Positions 17,256 to 24,933 of a DNA stretch of 64,000 nt are shown one piece after another (the first letter of the stretch is position 1; every line of letters starts with the position of its first letter). The position numbers and the translations under genes were made by a program. Source of the stretch: Gammaproteobacteria bacterium (GTDB taxonomy: Bacteria > Pseudomonadota > Gammaproteobacteria > Pseudomonadales > Halieaceae). A model generated the notes under the pieces. It was not told where the DNA came from and ran no database searches. It was given only the letters and a program-made list of their open reading frames with translations. The stretch lies in assembly GCA_030428835.1 (NCBI GenBank), contig JAUIEP010000008.1, positions 1-64,000 on the forward strand, in the 5' to 3' direction.

Positions 17256-18221
17256 ATGACGCTCAGAAAAATACTGTTCCTGGTGTGTATCCCACTCATA
17301 CTTGCCGCGTGTAGCGATGGCAGTGATGACGGCGGCAGCCTGGATTCCAATGTGCTCGTTTTTGTTGACCTTGCTATCCCACCGGGCCTGCTGCAGGAGG
17401 TCATCGACCAGAGTGAAGCCGAGGGCGACCCGGGTATGCGCCTGTCCGGCAAGTTGTTCGGCCAGTCCATCACCATCGTCAAGCTGAGGGGCAAGACGAA
17501 CCACTTCGGCCGGCACCTGAGCGGCGAGTACATCGACTACCACGCGACGGTGCCGGACACGCCGGTGTGGATTGCCGAATACCCGTGGACGAAGGAGCAC
17601 GCCATCCAGACCGATGAGACGGGCTGGTTCACGATCTACGTCGTGAAGAAGACCGGGGAGGACCTGGAGTTTTCGTTCGTGTACGACAAGGAGGACTGGA
17701 TCACCACCAAGTCGAACATCATCACCATCGCGGACGAGGACGATGTCGACCTCGCCATCCAGTACATTGACCCTGATTTCTACAATGCGTTGATGCTGCC
17801 GTTCGTGGAGAACATGTTGCGCAGCGGTGGTTATCCCAACTTTTTCTTCGAGAACGCCATGGTGGTGACGGTGGGCAAGTCCTGGGCCAGCATGCACGAT
17901 GACCGCCTGCCGCACGGCGACCCGGGTGCGACGATGACCCTGTCCCCGGCCGAGGGGGACTTCATCGGTCCCGTCTATTTCAACGAGGCTGTCATCCCCG
18001 ATCTCACCTGGGACAGCACCTCACTCGACGGCGGCGTCGTCTGGCTGAATATGCCGCGCAATGTCATCTATCACGCCAGCGCCATGAAGGACGGCGTCAC
18101 CTATCCAACCGTACGTTTCAACATTAACGACGCGGATGTGGCGGCCGGCGTGCAGCTCTACATTGCCTCGCCCCCCGATTCACTCGAGGGCAGCAACGAC
18201 TCGCCTCCCGGGGAAGGCTAG
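17256..18221 (+). CDS. Predicted lipoprotein of unknown function
   Basis: 321 residues with a lipobox (LILAAC, Cys19) and an Asp/Ser/Gly-rich linker (SDGSDDGGSL) after it. No domain recognised. The mature part is rich in beta-prone segments (VLVFVDLAIPPG, FTIYVVKK, LEFSFVYDKEDW) and ends in a Ser/Gly/Pro tail. There is no Shine-Dalgarno before ATG 17256; the 147-bp gap after the extensin-like gene may carry its own promoter. The shared SDGS(N/D)D start of the mature part with the preceding lipoprotein suggests both go to the same membrane. Confidence 0.7.
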   Translation: MTLRKILFLVCIPLILAACSDGSDDGGSLDSNVLVFVDLAIPPGLLQEVIDQSEAEGDPGMRLSGKLFGQSITIVKLRGKTNHFGRHLSGEYIDYHATVPDTPVWIAEYPWTKEHAIQTDETGWFTIYVVKKTGEDLEFSFVYDKEDWITTKSNIITIADEDDVDLAIQYIDPDFYNALMLPFVENMLRSGGYPNFFFENAMVVTVGKSWASMHDDRLPHGDPGATMTLSPAEGDFIGPVYFNEAVIPDLTWDSTSLDGGVVWLNMPRNVIYHASAMKDGVTYPTVRFNINDADVAAGVQLYIASPPDSLEGSNDSPPGEG

Positions 18222-18240
18222 CGGCAGGAGGAGCGCCGCG

Positions 18241-19350
18241 TTACTCGCCGGCGATCGTCAGCACCGTGCGGATCCCGCGGCCCGCCTTCAGGTCGTCGAA
18301 GGCCTCGTTGATTTCCTCCAGCGGTCGGCGATTGGACACCATGCCCTCGAGGTCGATCCGGTTGCAGCCCGCCAGCCCCGCGAGTCGCGGGATCTCGTGC
18401 AGGGAGTTGCAACTCCCCATCAGGCAGCCCAGCAGTTTCTTCTCAAGGCTGGAGAACATGGTGAAGGGGTTGATCTCGATACCCTGGTCCATGGGGGCCG
18501 CGCCCACGCAGACGACGGCGCCGCCGGGGCGGATGAGGTCGATGCCGGACTGCACCAGCCGCGCGATGCCCGCCGTCTCGAACGCGTAGTCCATGCCGAT
18601 ATTGCCGGTCAGTTCCAGGCAGCGCGCCTGCACGTCCTCGTTGATCGGGTCGATGACGTGGGTGGCGCCGAACGTCTTCGCGAGTTCGCGCCGCTCCTTC
18701 AGCGGATCGGAGGCGAGTATGACCGAGGCGCCGGCCAGCCGCGCGCCCTGCACGGCAGCCATGCCGACCCCACCGAGACCCATGACAATCAGCGTTGCGC
18801 CCGTCTCGACTTCGGCCGTGTTCAGTACGGAGCCGATGCCCGTCTGCAGCGCGCAGCCCATGAGGCACGCGAGTTCCAGCGGAATGTCCGAGTCGATCTT
18901 CACCGCACCCGTCTCCTGCGTGACCACGTACTCCGCAAACGCCGCGACGCCGAGGCCGCGGTAGATCACTTCGCCGTTGCGCGACAGGCCGGTGTTGCCG
19001 TCGGCCAGCGCCGCGGTGTACAGCCCGGTGTTGTTGGCGCACAGCGCGGCGTCGCCGCGCAGGCAGAAGTAGCACTGGCCGCAGGGCGGTACGGGGGTGA
19101 GCACCACGTGGTCGCCGGGCGCGAGTCGCGTAACGCCCGGGCCGACGGACTCGACCACGCCCGAGGCCTCGTGCCCTAGCACCATGTCGCCGAAGGCGGG
19201 CAGGCTGCCGTCCAGCACGCTGAGGTCGGAGTGGCACACACTGCAGTAGTGCACTTTCACCCGCACCTCTCCGGCGCGGGGTTCGATGACGTCGACGTCG
19301 TCGTAGATAGCGATGGGTTTGCCGACTTCGTGGAATACTGCTGCTTTCAT
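18241..19350 (-). CDS. Zinc-dependent alcohol dehydrogenase (MDR family)
   Basis: 369 residues from ATG 19350, with AGGA upstream. Catalytic zinc ligands are in CSVCHSDLSVLDG (Cys) and VLGHEASGVVESVGPG (His-Glu). The structural zinc lobe is CGQCYFCLRGDAALC. The NAD-binding motif is GLGGVGMAAVQGARLAGA, with an Asp ending the second strand (ILASDPLKER), indicating NAD preference. The length and lobe fit class III-like/aryl alcohol dehydrogenases. It probably oxidises alcohols in the surrounding lipid or terpenoid pathways. A REPIN-like element lies just upstream. Confidence 0.9.
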   Translation of the reverse strand: MKAAVFHEVGKPIAIYDDVDVIEPRAGEVRVKVHYCSVCHSDLSVLDGSLPAFGDMVLGHEASGVVESVGPGVTRLAPGDHVVLTPVPPCGQCYFCLRGDAALCANNTGLYTAALADGNTGLSRNGEVIYRGLGVAAFAEYVVTQETGAVKIDSDIPLELACLMGCALQTGIGSVLNTAEVETGATLIVMGLGGVGMAAVQGARLAGASVILASDPLKERRELAKTFGATHVIDPINEDVQARCLELTGNIGMDYAFETAGIARLVQSGIDLIRPGGAVVCVGAAPMDQGIEINPFTMFSSLEKKLLGCLMGSCNSLHEIPRLAGLAGCNRIDLEGMVSNRRPLEEINEAFDDLKAGRGIRTVLTIAGE

Positions 19351-19408
19351 CGTGGTCCTGTCCTTATTGTTTGCTGCTCTGGTGTTTAGGCCATCAAAGG
19401 TTGGCACC

Positions 19409-19508
19409 CTGTAGGGTCGAATTCATTCGACCTGGAACCCATGTCTCAATTACCACATAGGTGCGTATCGAGCGCTCCGTGACCGGTCGAATGAATTCGA
19501 CCCTACAG
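19409..19508. repeat. Second REPIN-like inverted REP pair
   Basis: REP copies at 19409-19434 and 19483-19508 in inverted orientation, complementary except for one base, 100 bp overall. Outer edges read CTGTAG/CTACAG, as in the pair at 11883-11981. The middle differs except near the right arm, where both have CCGT(C/G)A followed by the palindrome. It sits between the alcohol dehydrogenase start and the 3' end of the kinase gene. Confidence 0.8.
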
Positions 19509-19525
19509 GTAGCGCGTGCGCCGCG

Positions 19526-20929
19526 CTACCCAGCATGTTGTACCAGCCCCCAGTATCGCGGCTGGTCGATATTAAGCTGGCAGGCGACCGTCTGGCGCAG
19601 GTGTTCCGCGAGCCCCGGTGTGTCGAGCGGCAGGTCGTCGCGCAGCGCCGTCACCAGCGCGCGGCGCAGCGTGTCGAGGTCTCCGTCTTCGCCCAGCAGC
19701 GCGGCCAGGCGGGTGTGCTCCGCCGCGGCGCACTCCGCCCCGTAGAGCAGTTCGCGCTGGGCGATGCCGAGGGAATTCGCCGCGACGCGGGCGAGGAAGC
19801 TGTCGTGGGGGGGCAACTGCGGCGCCGCCTGCTCGCGCAGGAAACTGCGCACGCCGGACAGCAGCTCCGCCGGCATCGGCAGCTGGCTGCCCGCGGCCAG
19901 GTCCTCGCGCTTGTCGGGCAGTGTGTAGTCGCCCGGGATCAGCAGGTTCACGCAGTCCATCTGCGCCTCGGAGGAGCGCCGCCCGATGACCGGCCGCTCC
20001 AGGCTGGGCGTCGCGCCCGAGCGCCAGGCGTCCGCCATCTGCAGTGTCGCCATGGCCCACCAGAAGGAACCGAACACCTGCCAGAAGGTGACCTCGGGCC
20101 GCGTGACCGCGACCCCCGATGTGCTCTCGTAGCCCGCGAGCAGGTCGTCGATCTCGCCGAAGCCGCCGACCGGCAACGTGGCGTTGCCGAAGCGCCAGGA
20201 GTTTACGCAGAGCCAGCCGAGGTCGCGCACCGGGTCGCCCACATGGGCGAGCTCCCAGTCGAGCACCGCGTTGATGCCACGCGGCGTCACCATCAGGTTG
20301 CCGTTGCGGAAGTCGCCGTGCACGAGGGTGCAGCGCGGGTTCTCCGGCAGGTTCTGGTTGAGCCAGCGCCACGCGTAGTCGATCATCGGCACCGGCACGT
20401 CGAGGTCGCGGTACAGCGCCCAGGTCTCTTGCACCAGTTGCGCGGGTTCCACGACCGGCAGCCTGTCGCCGAGTCCGTGCTGCTCAAGATCGAGCGCGTG
20501 CAGGCGGCCGAGAATCTCGCCGCACTCGCGGGCCAGGCCCGGGCGCACCCCGGCCAGTTCCTCGCTGTGCACGATGCGCTGGCCGAGTGTCTCGCCGTCC
20601 AGCCACTGCATCAAAAAGCCCTCGCCGAGATCGTCGCCGGCCTGCAACACGTAGCGCACTTCCGGTCCGGGAATCCCGCCGCCGGCGGCAGCGCGGAACA
20701 GCGCCGCCTCGTCCGCGAGCGTGATGCGGCCCACGGAGGAGGCGCCCCCGGCGGTGGGCTGGCAGCGCCGCAGCGCGAACTGCTCCTCACCGTCCTTCGT
20801 CGCCATGCGAATGCGGTACGTTTCCTGGCTGGCGCCCGCGCTCAGTTGCTGGCATTCGAGCAGCGACACGAAACCCGGGAATTCGCGCGCGAGCAGCGCC
20901 GCGAGCGCCTCCTCGAAGTCGCCGGACAC
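19526..20929 (-). CDS. APH-family acyl-CoA kinase-like phosphotransferase fused to DUF6285
   Basis: 467 residues starting at GTG 20929, which abuts the TAG of the upstream dehydrogenase. Residues 1-330 are an aminoglycoside-phosphotransferase-like kinase: catalytic loop LVHGDFRNGNL and metal loop DWELAHVGDPVRDLGW. Residues ~345-460 match DUF6285 (AELLSGVRSFLREQ, HDSFLARVAANSLGIAQREL, ending NIDQPRYW), which is usually a separate neighbour gene; here the two are fused. Family members such as LvaA and the kinase part of ACAD10/11 phosphorylate 4-hydroxyacyl-CoA. That is the most likely role here, paired with the dehydrogenase. Confidence 0.85.
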   Translation of the reverse strand: MSGDFEEALAALLAREFPGFVSLLECQQLSAGASQETYRIRMATKDGEEQFALRRCQPTAGGASSVGRITLADEAALFRAAAGGGIPGPEVRYVLQAGDDLGEGFLMQWLDGETLGQRIVHSEELAGVRPGLARECGEILGRLHALDLEQHGLGDRLPVVEPAQLVQETWALYRDLDVPVPMIDYAWRWLNQNLPENPRCTLVHGDFRNGNLMVTPRGINAVLDWELAHVGDPVRDLGWLCVNSWRFGNATLPVGGFGEIDDLLAGYESTSGVAVTRPEVTFWQVFGSFWWAMATLQMADAWRSGATPSLERPVIGRRSSEAQMDCVNLLIPGDYTLPDKREDLAAGSQLPMPAELLSGVRSFLREQAAPQLPPHDSFLARVAANSLGIAQRELLYGAECAAAEHTRLAALLGEDGDLDTLRRALVTALRDDLPLDTPGLAEHLRQTVACQLNIDQPRYWGLVQHAG

Positions 20930-22195
20930 CTAGCTGACGCCCTTCGGCTTGCGCTGCTTCATGAAGCCGAACAGGTAGCCGGCCACGCGGCGCATCTGGA
21001 TCTCGTCGGCGCCCTCGGTGATGCGGTAGCGGCGGTGGTGGCGGTAGATGTGCTCGAAGGGCATGTAGCGCGAGTAGCCGCGTCCGCCGCACACCTGCAT
21101 CGCGGTATCGGCCGCGTCGCAACACAGGCGGTTGGCCTGGTAGTTGCAGATGGAGACCTTGTCGGACACGGAGAAGGCACCGTCTTTATCCATCAGCCAC
21201 GCGGTCTTGTGGATGAGCGCCTGCAGCATCTCGGCGCGCGCGTGCAGTTCGACCAACGGGAACTGGATGCCCTGGTTGCTCGCCAGCGACTTGCCGAAGG
21301 GCTTGCGCTCGCGCGCGTACTTCACTGCCTCCTCTATACAGTGCCGCGCCGCGCCGAGGCTGGAGGCCGCCTGGCGGATGCGGTTCTCATTGAAAAAATG
21401 CTGCACCACCTGCAGTCCGTGGCCCTCGCCGCCGAAGATGGCGCCGTCGGGCACGCGCACGTCCCTGAACGTGACGTGGGCGTGGTCGGTGGGCATGTTG
21501 AAGGTCCACAGGTACTCTTCGACCTTAACGCCGGGCGCGTCCATCGGCACCAGGAACGCGGTGATACCCATCGCGTCGCCGGGTTCGCCCGAGGTGCGCG
21601 CCATCACGAGGTCCGCCGCCGCCTTGTGCACGCCGGTGTTCCAGGTCTTCTCGCCGTTGATGATCCAGTCGTCGCCGTCGCGCACGGCCGCCGTCTCCAT
21701 GTAGGTGGCGTCGGAGCCGTGGGCGGGTTCGGTGATGCCGAAGGCGAAGCCCTTGCGCGCGTTCTTGACGTCTTCCAGCCACTGCGCCTTCTGTTCCTCC
21801 GTGCCGTATTCGAGCAACAGCAACAGGCCGACGTTGTTGCCCACGATGGAATGTTCGTTCTGCAGGTCGTTGTGCAGTCCCAGGCCCTTTGCGGCGAGGT
21901 GTTCGCGGATGATGGCCATGCCCAGGTTGCTGCCGTCGCGGCCGCCGTGTTCGGCGGGGAAGGGGTAGCTGAAGATGCCGGCCTCGATCGCCAGCCGCTT
22001 GGCCTCGTACAGCAGCGCCTCCCACTCTTCGTTCGGCAGGCCGTCGCGCTCCCAGTCCGTGCGCGCGTCCTCGCGGCGGTGGTCGAAGAAGCGGATGTTG
22101 TCGTCTTTTGCTTCCAACGGTTTTATTTTCGCTTCGATGAAGCGGTCGATTTCTGCCAGGAAGTCGGCGATGTCCGGTGGGATTTCGAAATCCAT
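20930..22195 (-). CDS. Acyl-CoA dehydrogenase, LvaC/ACAD10-like partner of kinase
   Basis: 421 residues from ATG 22195. FAD motifs AFGITEPAHGSDATYMET and GEKTWNTGVH; C-terminal MQVCGGRGYSRYMPFEHIYRHHR. The catalytic Glu is in ITEGADEIQ, aligned with the YEGT position. It is followed without a gap by the APH-type kinase (TAG then GTG), so the two proteins are made together. In LvaC-type systems such a dehydrogenase acts on 4-phosphoacyl-CoA after the kinase step, moving the oxygen to C3. This function is inferred from that pairing. Confidence 0.9.
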   Translation of the reverse strand: MDFEIPPDIADFLAEIDRFIEAKIKPLEAKDDNIRFFDHRREDARTDWERDGLPNEEWEALLYEAKRLAIEAGIFSYPFPAEHGGRDGSNLGMAIIREHLAAKGLGLHNDLQNEHSIVGNNVGLLLLLEYGTEEQKAQWLEDVKNARKGFAFGITEPAHGSDATYMETAAVRDGDDWIINGEKTWNTGVHKAAADLVMARTSGEPGDAMGITAFLVPMDAPGVKVEEYLWTFNMPTDHAHVTFRDVRVPDGAIFGGEGHGLQVVQHFFNENRIRQAASSLGAARHCIEEAVKYARERKPFGKSLASNQGIQFPLVELHARAEMLQALIHKTAWLMDKDGAFSVSDKVSICNYQANRLCCDAADTAMQVCGGRGYSRYMPFEHIYRHHRRYRITEGADEIQMRRVAGYLFGFMKQRKPKGVS

Positions 22196-22510
22196 GTTTT
22201 TGGTCTCCGGTGGGGGTGGGGATAGCTTACTGGTGCGGCGGTTGTCTTGCATCCCTGCGGTGCCTGGTCTTGCTCGCAGGCCCGTTGGGAGCGGAGCAGG
22301 AGTACCTACCGGCTACCGGGGACCGCCAAAAAGCGTACATCCCTGTACAGGCTCGGCGGGCGACGTCCTGTCGCCCGACGCCCCCGGTAGCCGGTAGGTA
22401 CCCCTGCTCCTTACTCCGGTACTGCACTCCCCATCGTTGGCTTTGCCTGCGCTTGCCGCTTTGAGTTGTCATCGTCGACAATGCTCGAACGAACTGATGG
22501 AGAGCTATTG
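22196..22510. other. Divergent intergenic region with a structured repeat
   Basis: 315 bp between the dehydrogenase (minus) and a kinase (plus). Its central third is the three-stem element at 22293-22410. I see no convincing coding frame. The plus-strand gene has GGAGAGC just before its start. Promoters must be in the ~95 bp on either side of the repeat, but no clear -35/-10 pair stands out. Confidence 0.7.
22293..22410. repeat. Three-stem structured repeat, copy A
   Basis: Outer stem of about 29 bp: left arm 22293-22321 (starts GGAGCAGGAGTACC) and right arm 22382-22410, one mismatch. Inside: ACCGCCAAAAAGC, hairpin 1 GTACATCCCTGTAC (22335-22348), linker AGGCTCGGC, hairpin 2 GGGCGACGTCCTGTCGCCC (22358-22376), then GACG. 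The same interior recurs at 55594-55658 with a G-C to T-A exchange closing hairpin 2, while the outer arms are unrelated in sequence. Confidence 0.85.
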
Positions 22511-23548
22511 ATGACGGAACAGACGGCGGAGGGATATGACATTCCCGCGGTGGAGGCCTGGATCGGCGAGCATGTTGCGGGGCTCGCGCCGCCGTTTACG
22601 TGGACGCGCCTGGAGGGTGGTCACTCCAACCTGACCTATCGTCTCGACGATGCCGCGGGGCGTTCCGCCGTGGTGCGGCGGCCGCCGCAGGGCGAGTTGT
22701 TGCCGAAGGCGCACGATATGAGTCGCGAGTGGGCGCTGATTTCGAAGTTGGGGCCGACGTCGGTGCCGGTGCCCGAGGCCCTGGGTTTTTGTGAGGACCC
22801 GGCTGTGACGGGGGCCTGGTTCTACGTGATGGGGCTTGTGGACGCGCGCCCGCTGTATAACCCGGCGGAGACGGAGGCGTGGGTGCCGCCGGAACGTCGC
22901 GTGATCCTGGCCCATTCTTTTTTTGACGTGCTGGCGGAGTTGCACGCGCAGGATCCCGATGCGATCGGCCTTGGTGATCTCGGCAAGAAGGACAGTTATG
23001 TCGGTCGACAGTTGAAGACCTGGTACCGCTCATGGACGGCCTCCACGGAGTTTGCCGGTTTCGATGACGAGCGCGCGCACACGCTGCAGCAGTTTTTCCT
23101 CGACAACCTGCCGGAGCAGGGAACCGCGCGCGTGGTGCACGGCGACTACGGGCTGCACAACTGCCTCATCGGCGCGGATTCGACCGTGCGCGCGGTGGTG
23201 GACTGGGAGATCTCGACACTGGGCGATCCGCTCGCGGACCTCGCCTACGCGCTTAACCCGTGGCCCGAGCCCGGCGAGGAGATCGACCCCGAGAACGCGA
23301 CGGCGGTCGAGGGCTTCCCGCCGCGCAGCGAGCTCGCGCGACGCTACGCCGATCGCACGGGCGCGAACCTCGGCAACCTCGACTACTACGTGGGCTTCAA
23401 CCGCTGGAAGTCCGCCGCCATTCTGCAGGGCGTCTACGCCCGTTACCAGGCGGGCAACAAGCGTACCGACGGCGCCGACCTCGTCGCGCTGCGCAACAAG
23501 ATCGACAGGGCGCTGGAATTCGCGCAGAAGGCTGTGGATCGGTTGTGA
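22511..23548 (+). CDS. APH-family phosphotransferase (acyl-CoA kinase-like)
   Basis: 345 residues from ATG 22511, preceded by GGAGAG; an in-frame start at 22466 has no ribosome site. Kinase motifs: GGHSNLTYRL nucleotide loop, VHGDYGLHNCL catalytic loop and DWEISTLGDPLADLAY metal loop. This is the single-domain form of the family represented by FadE36/LvaA and the N-terminal part of ACAD10/11. With a second kinase and an acyl-CoA dehydrogenase on the other side of the intergenic repeat, it probably phosphorylates a hydroxyacyl-CoA. Two kinases may separate substrates by chain length. Confidence 0.85.
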   Translation: MTEQTAEGYDIPAVEAWIGEHVAGLAPPFTWTRLEGGHSNLTYRLDDAAGRSAVVRRPPQGELLPKAHDMSREWALISKLGPTSVPVPEALGFCEDPAVTGAWFYVMGLVDARPLYNPAETEAWVPPERRVILAHSFFDVLAELHAQDPDAIGLGDLGKKDSYVGRQLKTWYRSWTASTEFAGFDDERAHTLQQFFLDNLPEQGTARVVHGDYGLHNCLIGADSTVRAVVDWEISTLGDPLADLAYALNPWPEPGEEIDPENATAVEGFPPRSELARRYADRTGANLGNLDYYVGFNRWKSAAILQGVYARYQAGNKRTDGADLVALRNKIDRALEFAQKAVDRL

Positions 23549-23628
23549 AGTCGCAGGTCTGGTAAGCAGGCCACTGGGCCCCGGCATACCGGGACCCAGT
23601 GACTCGTGAGTGATAGAGCGCTGTCGGT

Positions 23629-24837
23629 CTACCGGTTCCGCCCCAGCTTCTCATGCGCATCCACCCACTCGTTTTTTCCGGTCGCCTTGTCGCGCTTGGT
23701 GGCGGCGCCCAGTGACAGCTCACCTGCAACCACCATGCCCGCGGCGATCTCGAGCAGCTTGTAGGCCTTGCCCTTGCCGTAGCAGTCCATGATCTGGAGG
23801 CACTCGCGCTGGGTGGCGAGGTTGGTGCCGCCGCCGTACGTGGCCATGATCAGCGCGGGCAGGGTGATGGAGTAATGCAGGTCGCCCTCCCGGGTGACGT
23901 AGGTGTAGACCGAACTCTGGTTGGCCTCACCGATGTTCGCCATGTCCTGGCCCGTGGCCATGAACAGCGCCGCGAGGCCGTTGGCCGGGTGGGCTGCGTT
24001 ATTGGAGGAACCGGTGAGGAACGCCGCCATGGTGGCGATCTGGTTGCCGTGCGCCATCTGTTCCGGCGTGATGCGCAGCACTTCCATCAACACTTTGCGC
24101 GGGATAGTGAGTTCGGCCGTCACCTTGCGGCCGCGCCCCTTGAGCGAGTTCACGAAGGACGTCCGCTTCTCGGTGTCCATGCCGCCGGACAGCATGTAGG
24201 TGCTCATGGGCCCCGGGTAGTTGGCCTTGATCCACTCGCAGGCCACGTAGGTTGCCTTGCCGGTCATGTTCTGGCCGGCGGCGTCGCCGGTGGAGTAGTC
24301 GAAGCGCGTGTAGACGATCGCGTGCACCGCGTACTGTTCGATCTCGAGCAGCTTGCCGACGGAGGTGGTGGACTCCGCCTGTGCCCTGATGGCGTCGAAG
24401 TTGGCGGCCAGCCAGTGGGCGAAATCGCGTGCCTCGCGCGCGTTCTTGAATATGAAGGCGGGCGCGCGCTGCATGGCCTCGCCCATCACGGTGGTCGTGA
24501 CGCCGCCGCTCTCGCGAATCACGCGCATGCCGCGGTTGTAGCTCGCCACCAGTGTACCCTCGACGGTGGCCATCGGCACGTAGAACTCGCCCCGGGCGTG
24601 CTCACCGTTTACGAGCAGCGGACCGGCGAGGCCGATCGGTAGCTGGGCCACGCCGAACAGGTGCTCGCAGTTGCCCTCCATCGACTCGGCGTCGAAGGAG
24701 AAGCGTTTGGTGTGGTTGAGTGTCGCGCCGCTTTTCTCCTCGATGAACTGCTGGCGGCGCGCGATGATGTCCGCGCTGTAGTCGTTGTCTGCGCTGCGCG
24801 GGATCTTCGCGCTGTTCTCTGCGGCGTCTGCGCTCAT
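23629..24837 (-). CDS. Hydroxymethylglutaryl-CoA reductase, class I-like
   Basis: 402 residues. HMGR signatures: NCEHLFGVAQLPIGLAGPLL, YVPMATVEGTLVASYNRG (with the catalytic Glu), TGDAAGQNM, GQDMANIGEANQ and GGGTNLATQRECL. The GPL and MATVEGT forms match the class I (eukaryote/archaeal-like) group and not the catabolic class II P. mevalonii type. It interconverts HMG-CoA and mevalonate with NAD(P)H. No other mevalonate-pathway gene is in the window. AAGGAG precedes ATG 24837, and a promoter with TTGACA/TATCCT lies at 24883-24911 overlapping a palindrome shared with the divergent TetR gene, the likely regulator. Confidence 0.92.
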   Translation of the reverse strand: MSADAAENSAKIPRSADNDYSADIIARRQQFIEEKSGATLNHTKRFSFDAESMEGNCEHLFGVAQLPIGLAGPLLVNGEHARGEFYVPMATVEGTLVASYNRGMRVIRESGGVTTTVMGEAMQRAPAFIFKNAREARDFAHWLAANFDAIRAQAESTTSVGKLLEIEQYAVHAIVYTRFDYSTGDAAGQNMTGKATYVACEWIKANYPGPMSTYMLSGGMDTEKRTSFVNSLKGRGRKVTAELTIPRKVLMEVLRITPEQMAHGNQIATMAAFLTGSSNNAAHPANGLAALFMATGQDMANIGEANQSSVYTYVTREGDLHYSITLPALIMATYGGGTNLATQRECLQIMDCYGKGKAYKLLEIAAGMVVAGELSLGAATKRDKATGKNEWVDAHEKLGRNR

Positions 24838-24882
24838 GGTGTACTCCTTGTAAACTGGACGGTGTCAAGATATGTGAAACGC

Positions 24883-24911
24883 AGGATACAGGCGCATTTT
24901 GACGCTGTCAA
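24883..24911 (-). promoter_or_regulatory. Promoter of the HMG-CoA reductase gene
   Basis: On the minus strand TTGACA (24911-24906), a 17-bp spacer and TATCCT (24888-24883). The expected start of transcription near 24876 gives a leader of about 39 nt containing AAGGAG. The -35 box is half of the palindrome at 24899-24911. Confidence 0.6.
24899..24911. promoter_or_regulatory. Palindrome shared by divergent promoters, candidate TetR operator
   Basis: TTGAC-GCT-GTCAA, a perfect 5-bp inverted repeat. Each arm supplies a -35 box, TTGACG rightward and TTGACA leftward. A second TGTCAAGAT at 24863-24871 repeats the 24906-24914 word. One bound dimer would repress both genes at once. Confidence 0.5.
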
Positions 24912-24927
24912 GATTGAGTGATACATT
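24899..24927 (+). promoter_or_regulatory. Promoter of the TetR gene, predicted leaderless
   Basis: TTGACG (24899-24904), a 17-bp spacer and TACATT (24922-24927). The start codon at 24934 is only 7 bp past the -10 box, at the expected first transcribed base, and there is no Shine-Dalgarno, so the mRNA is predicted to be leaderless. Confidence 0.45.
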
Positions 24928-24933
24928 GCCTGC

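Noticed and set aside
19535-22225. 896-codon open frame on the plus strand opposite the kinase and dehydrogenase genes
   Set aside because: It is antisense to two well-supported enzymes. Its protein is low-complexity and Arg/Val/His-rich, as expected from GC-rich third positions, and has no domain.
22293-22410. Copy A read as an intrinsic terminator
   Set aside because: It lies between two divergent gene starts, so no transcript should end there, and there is no T run.
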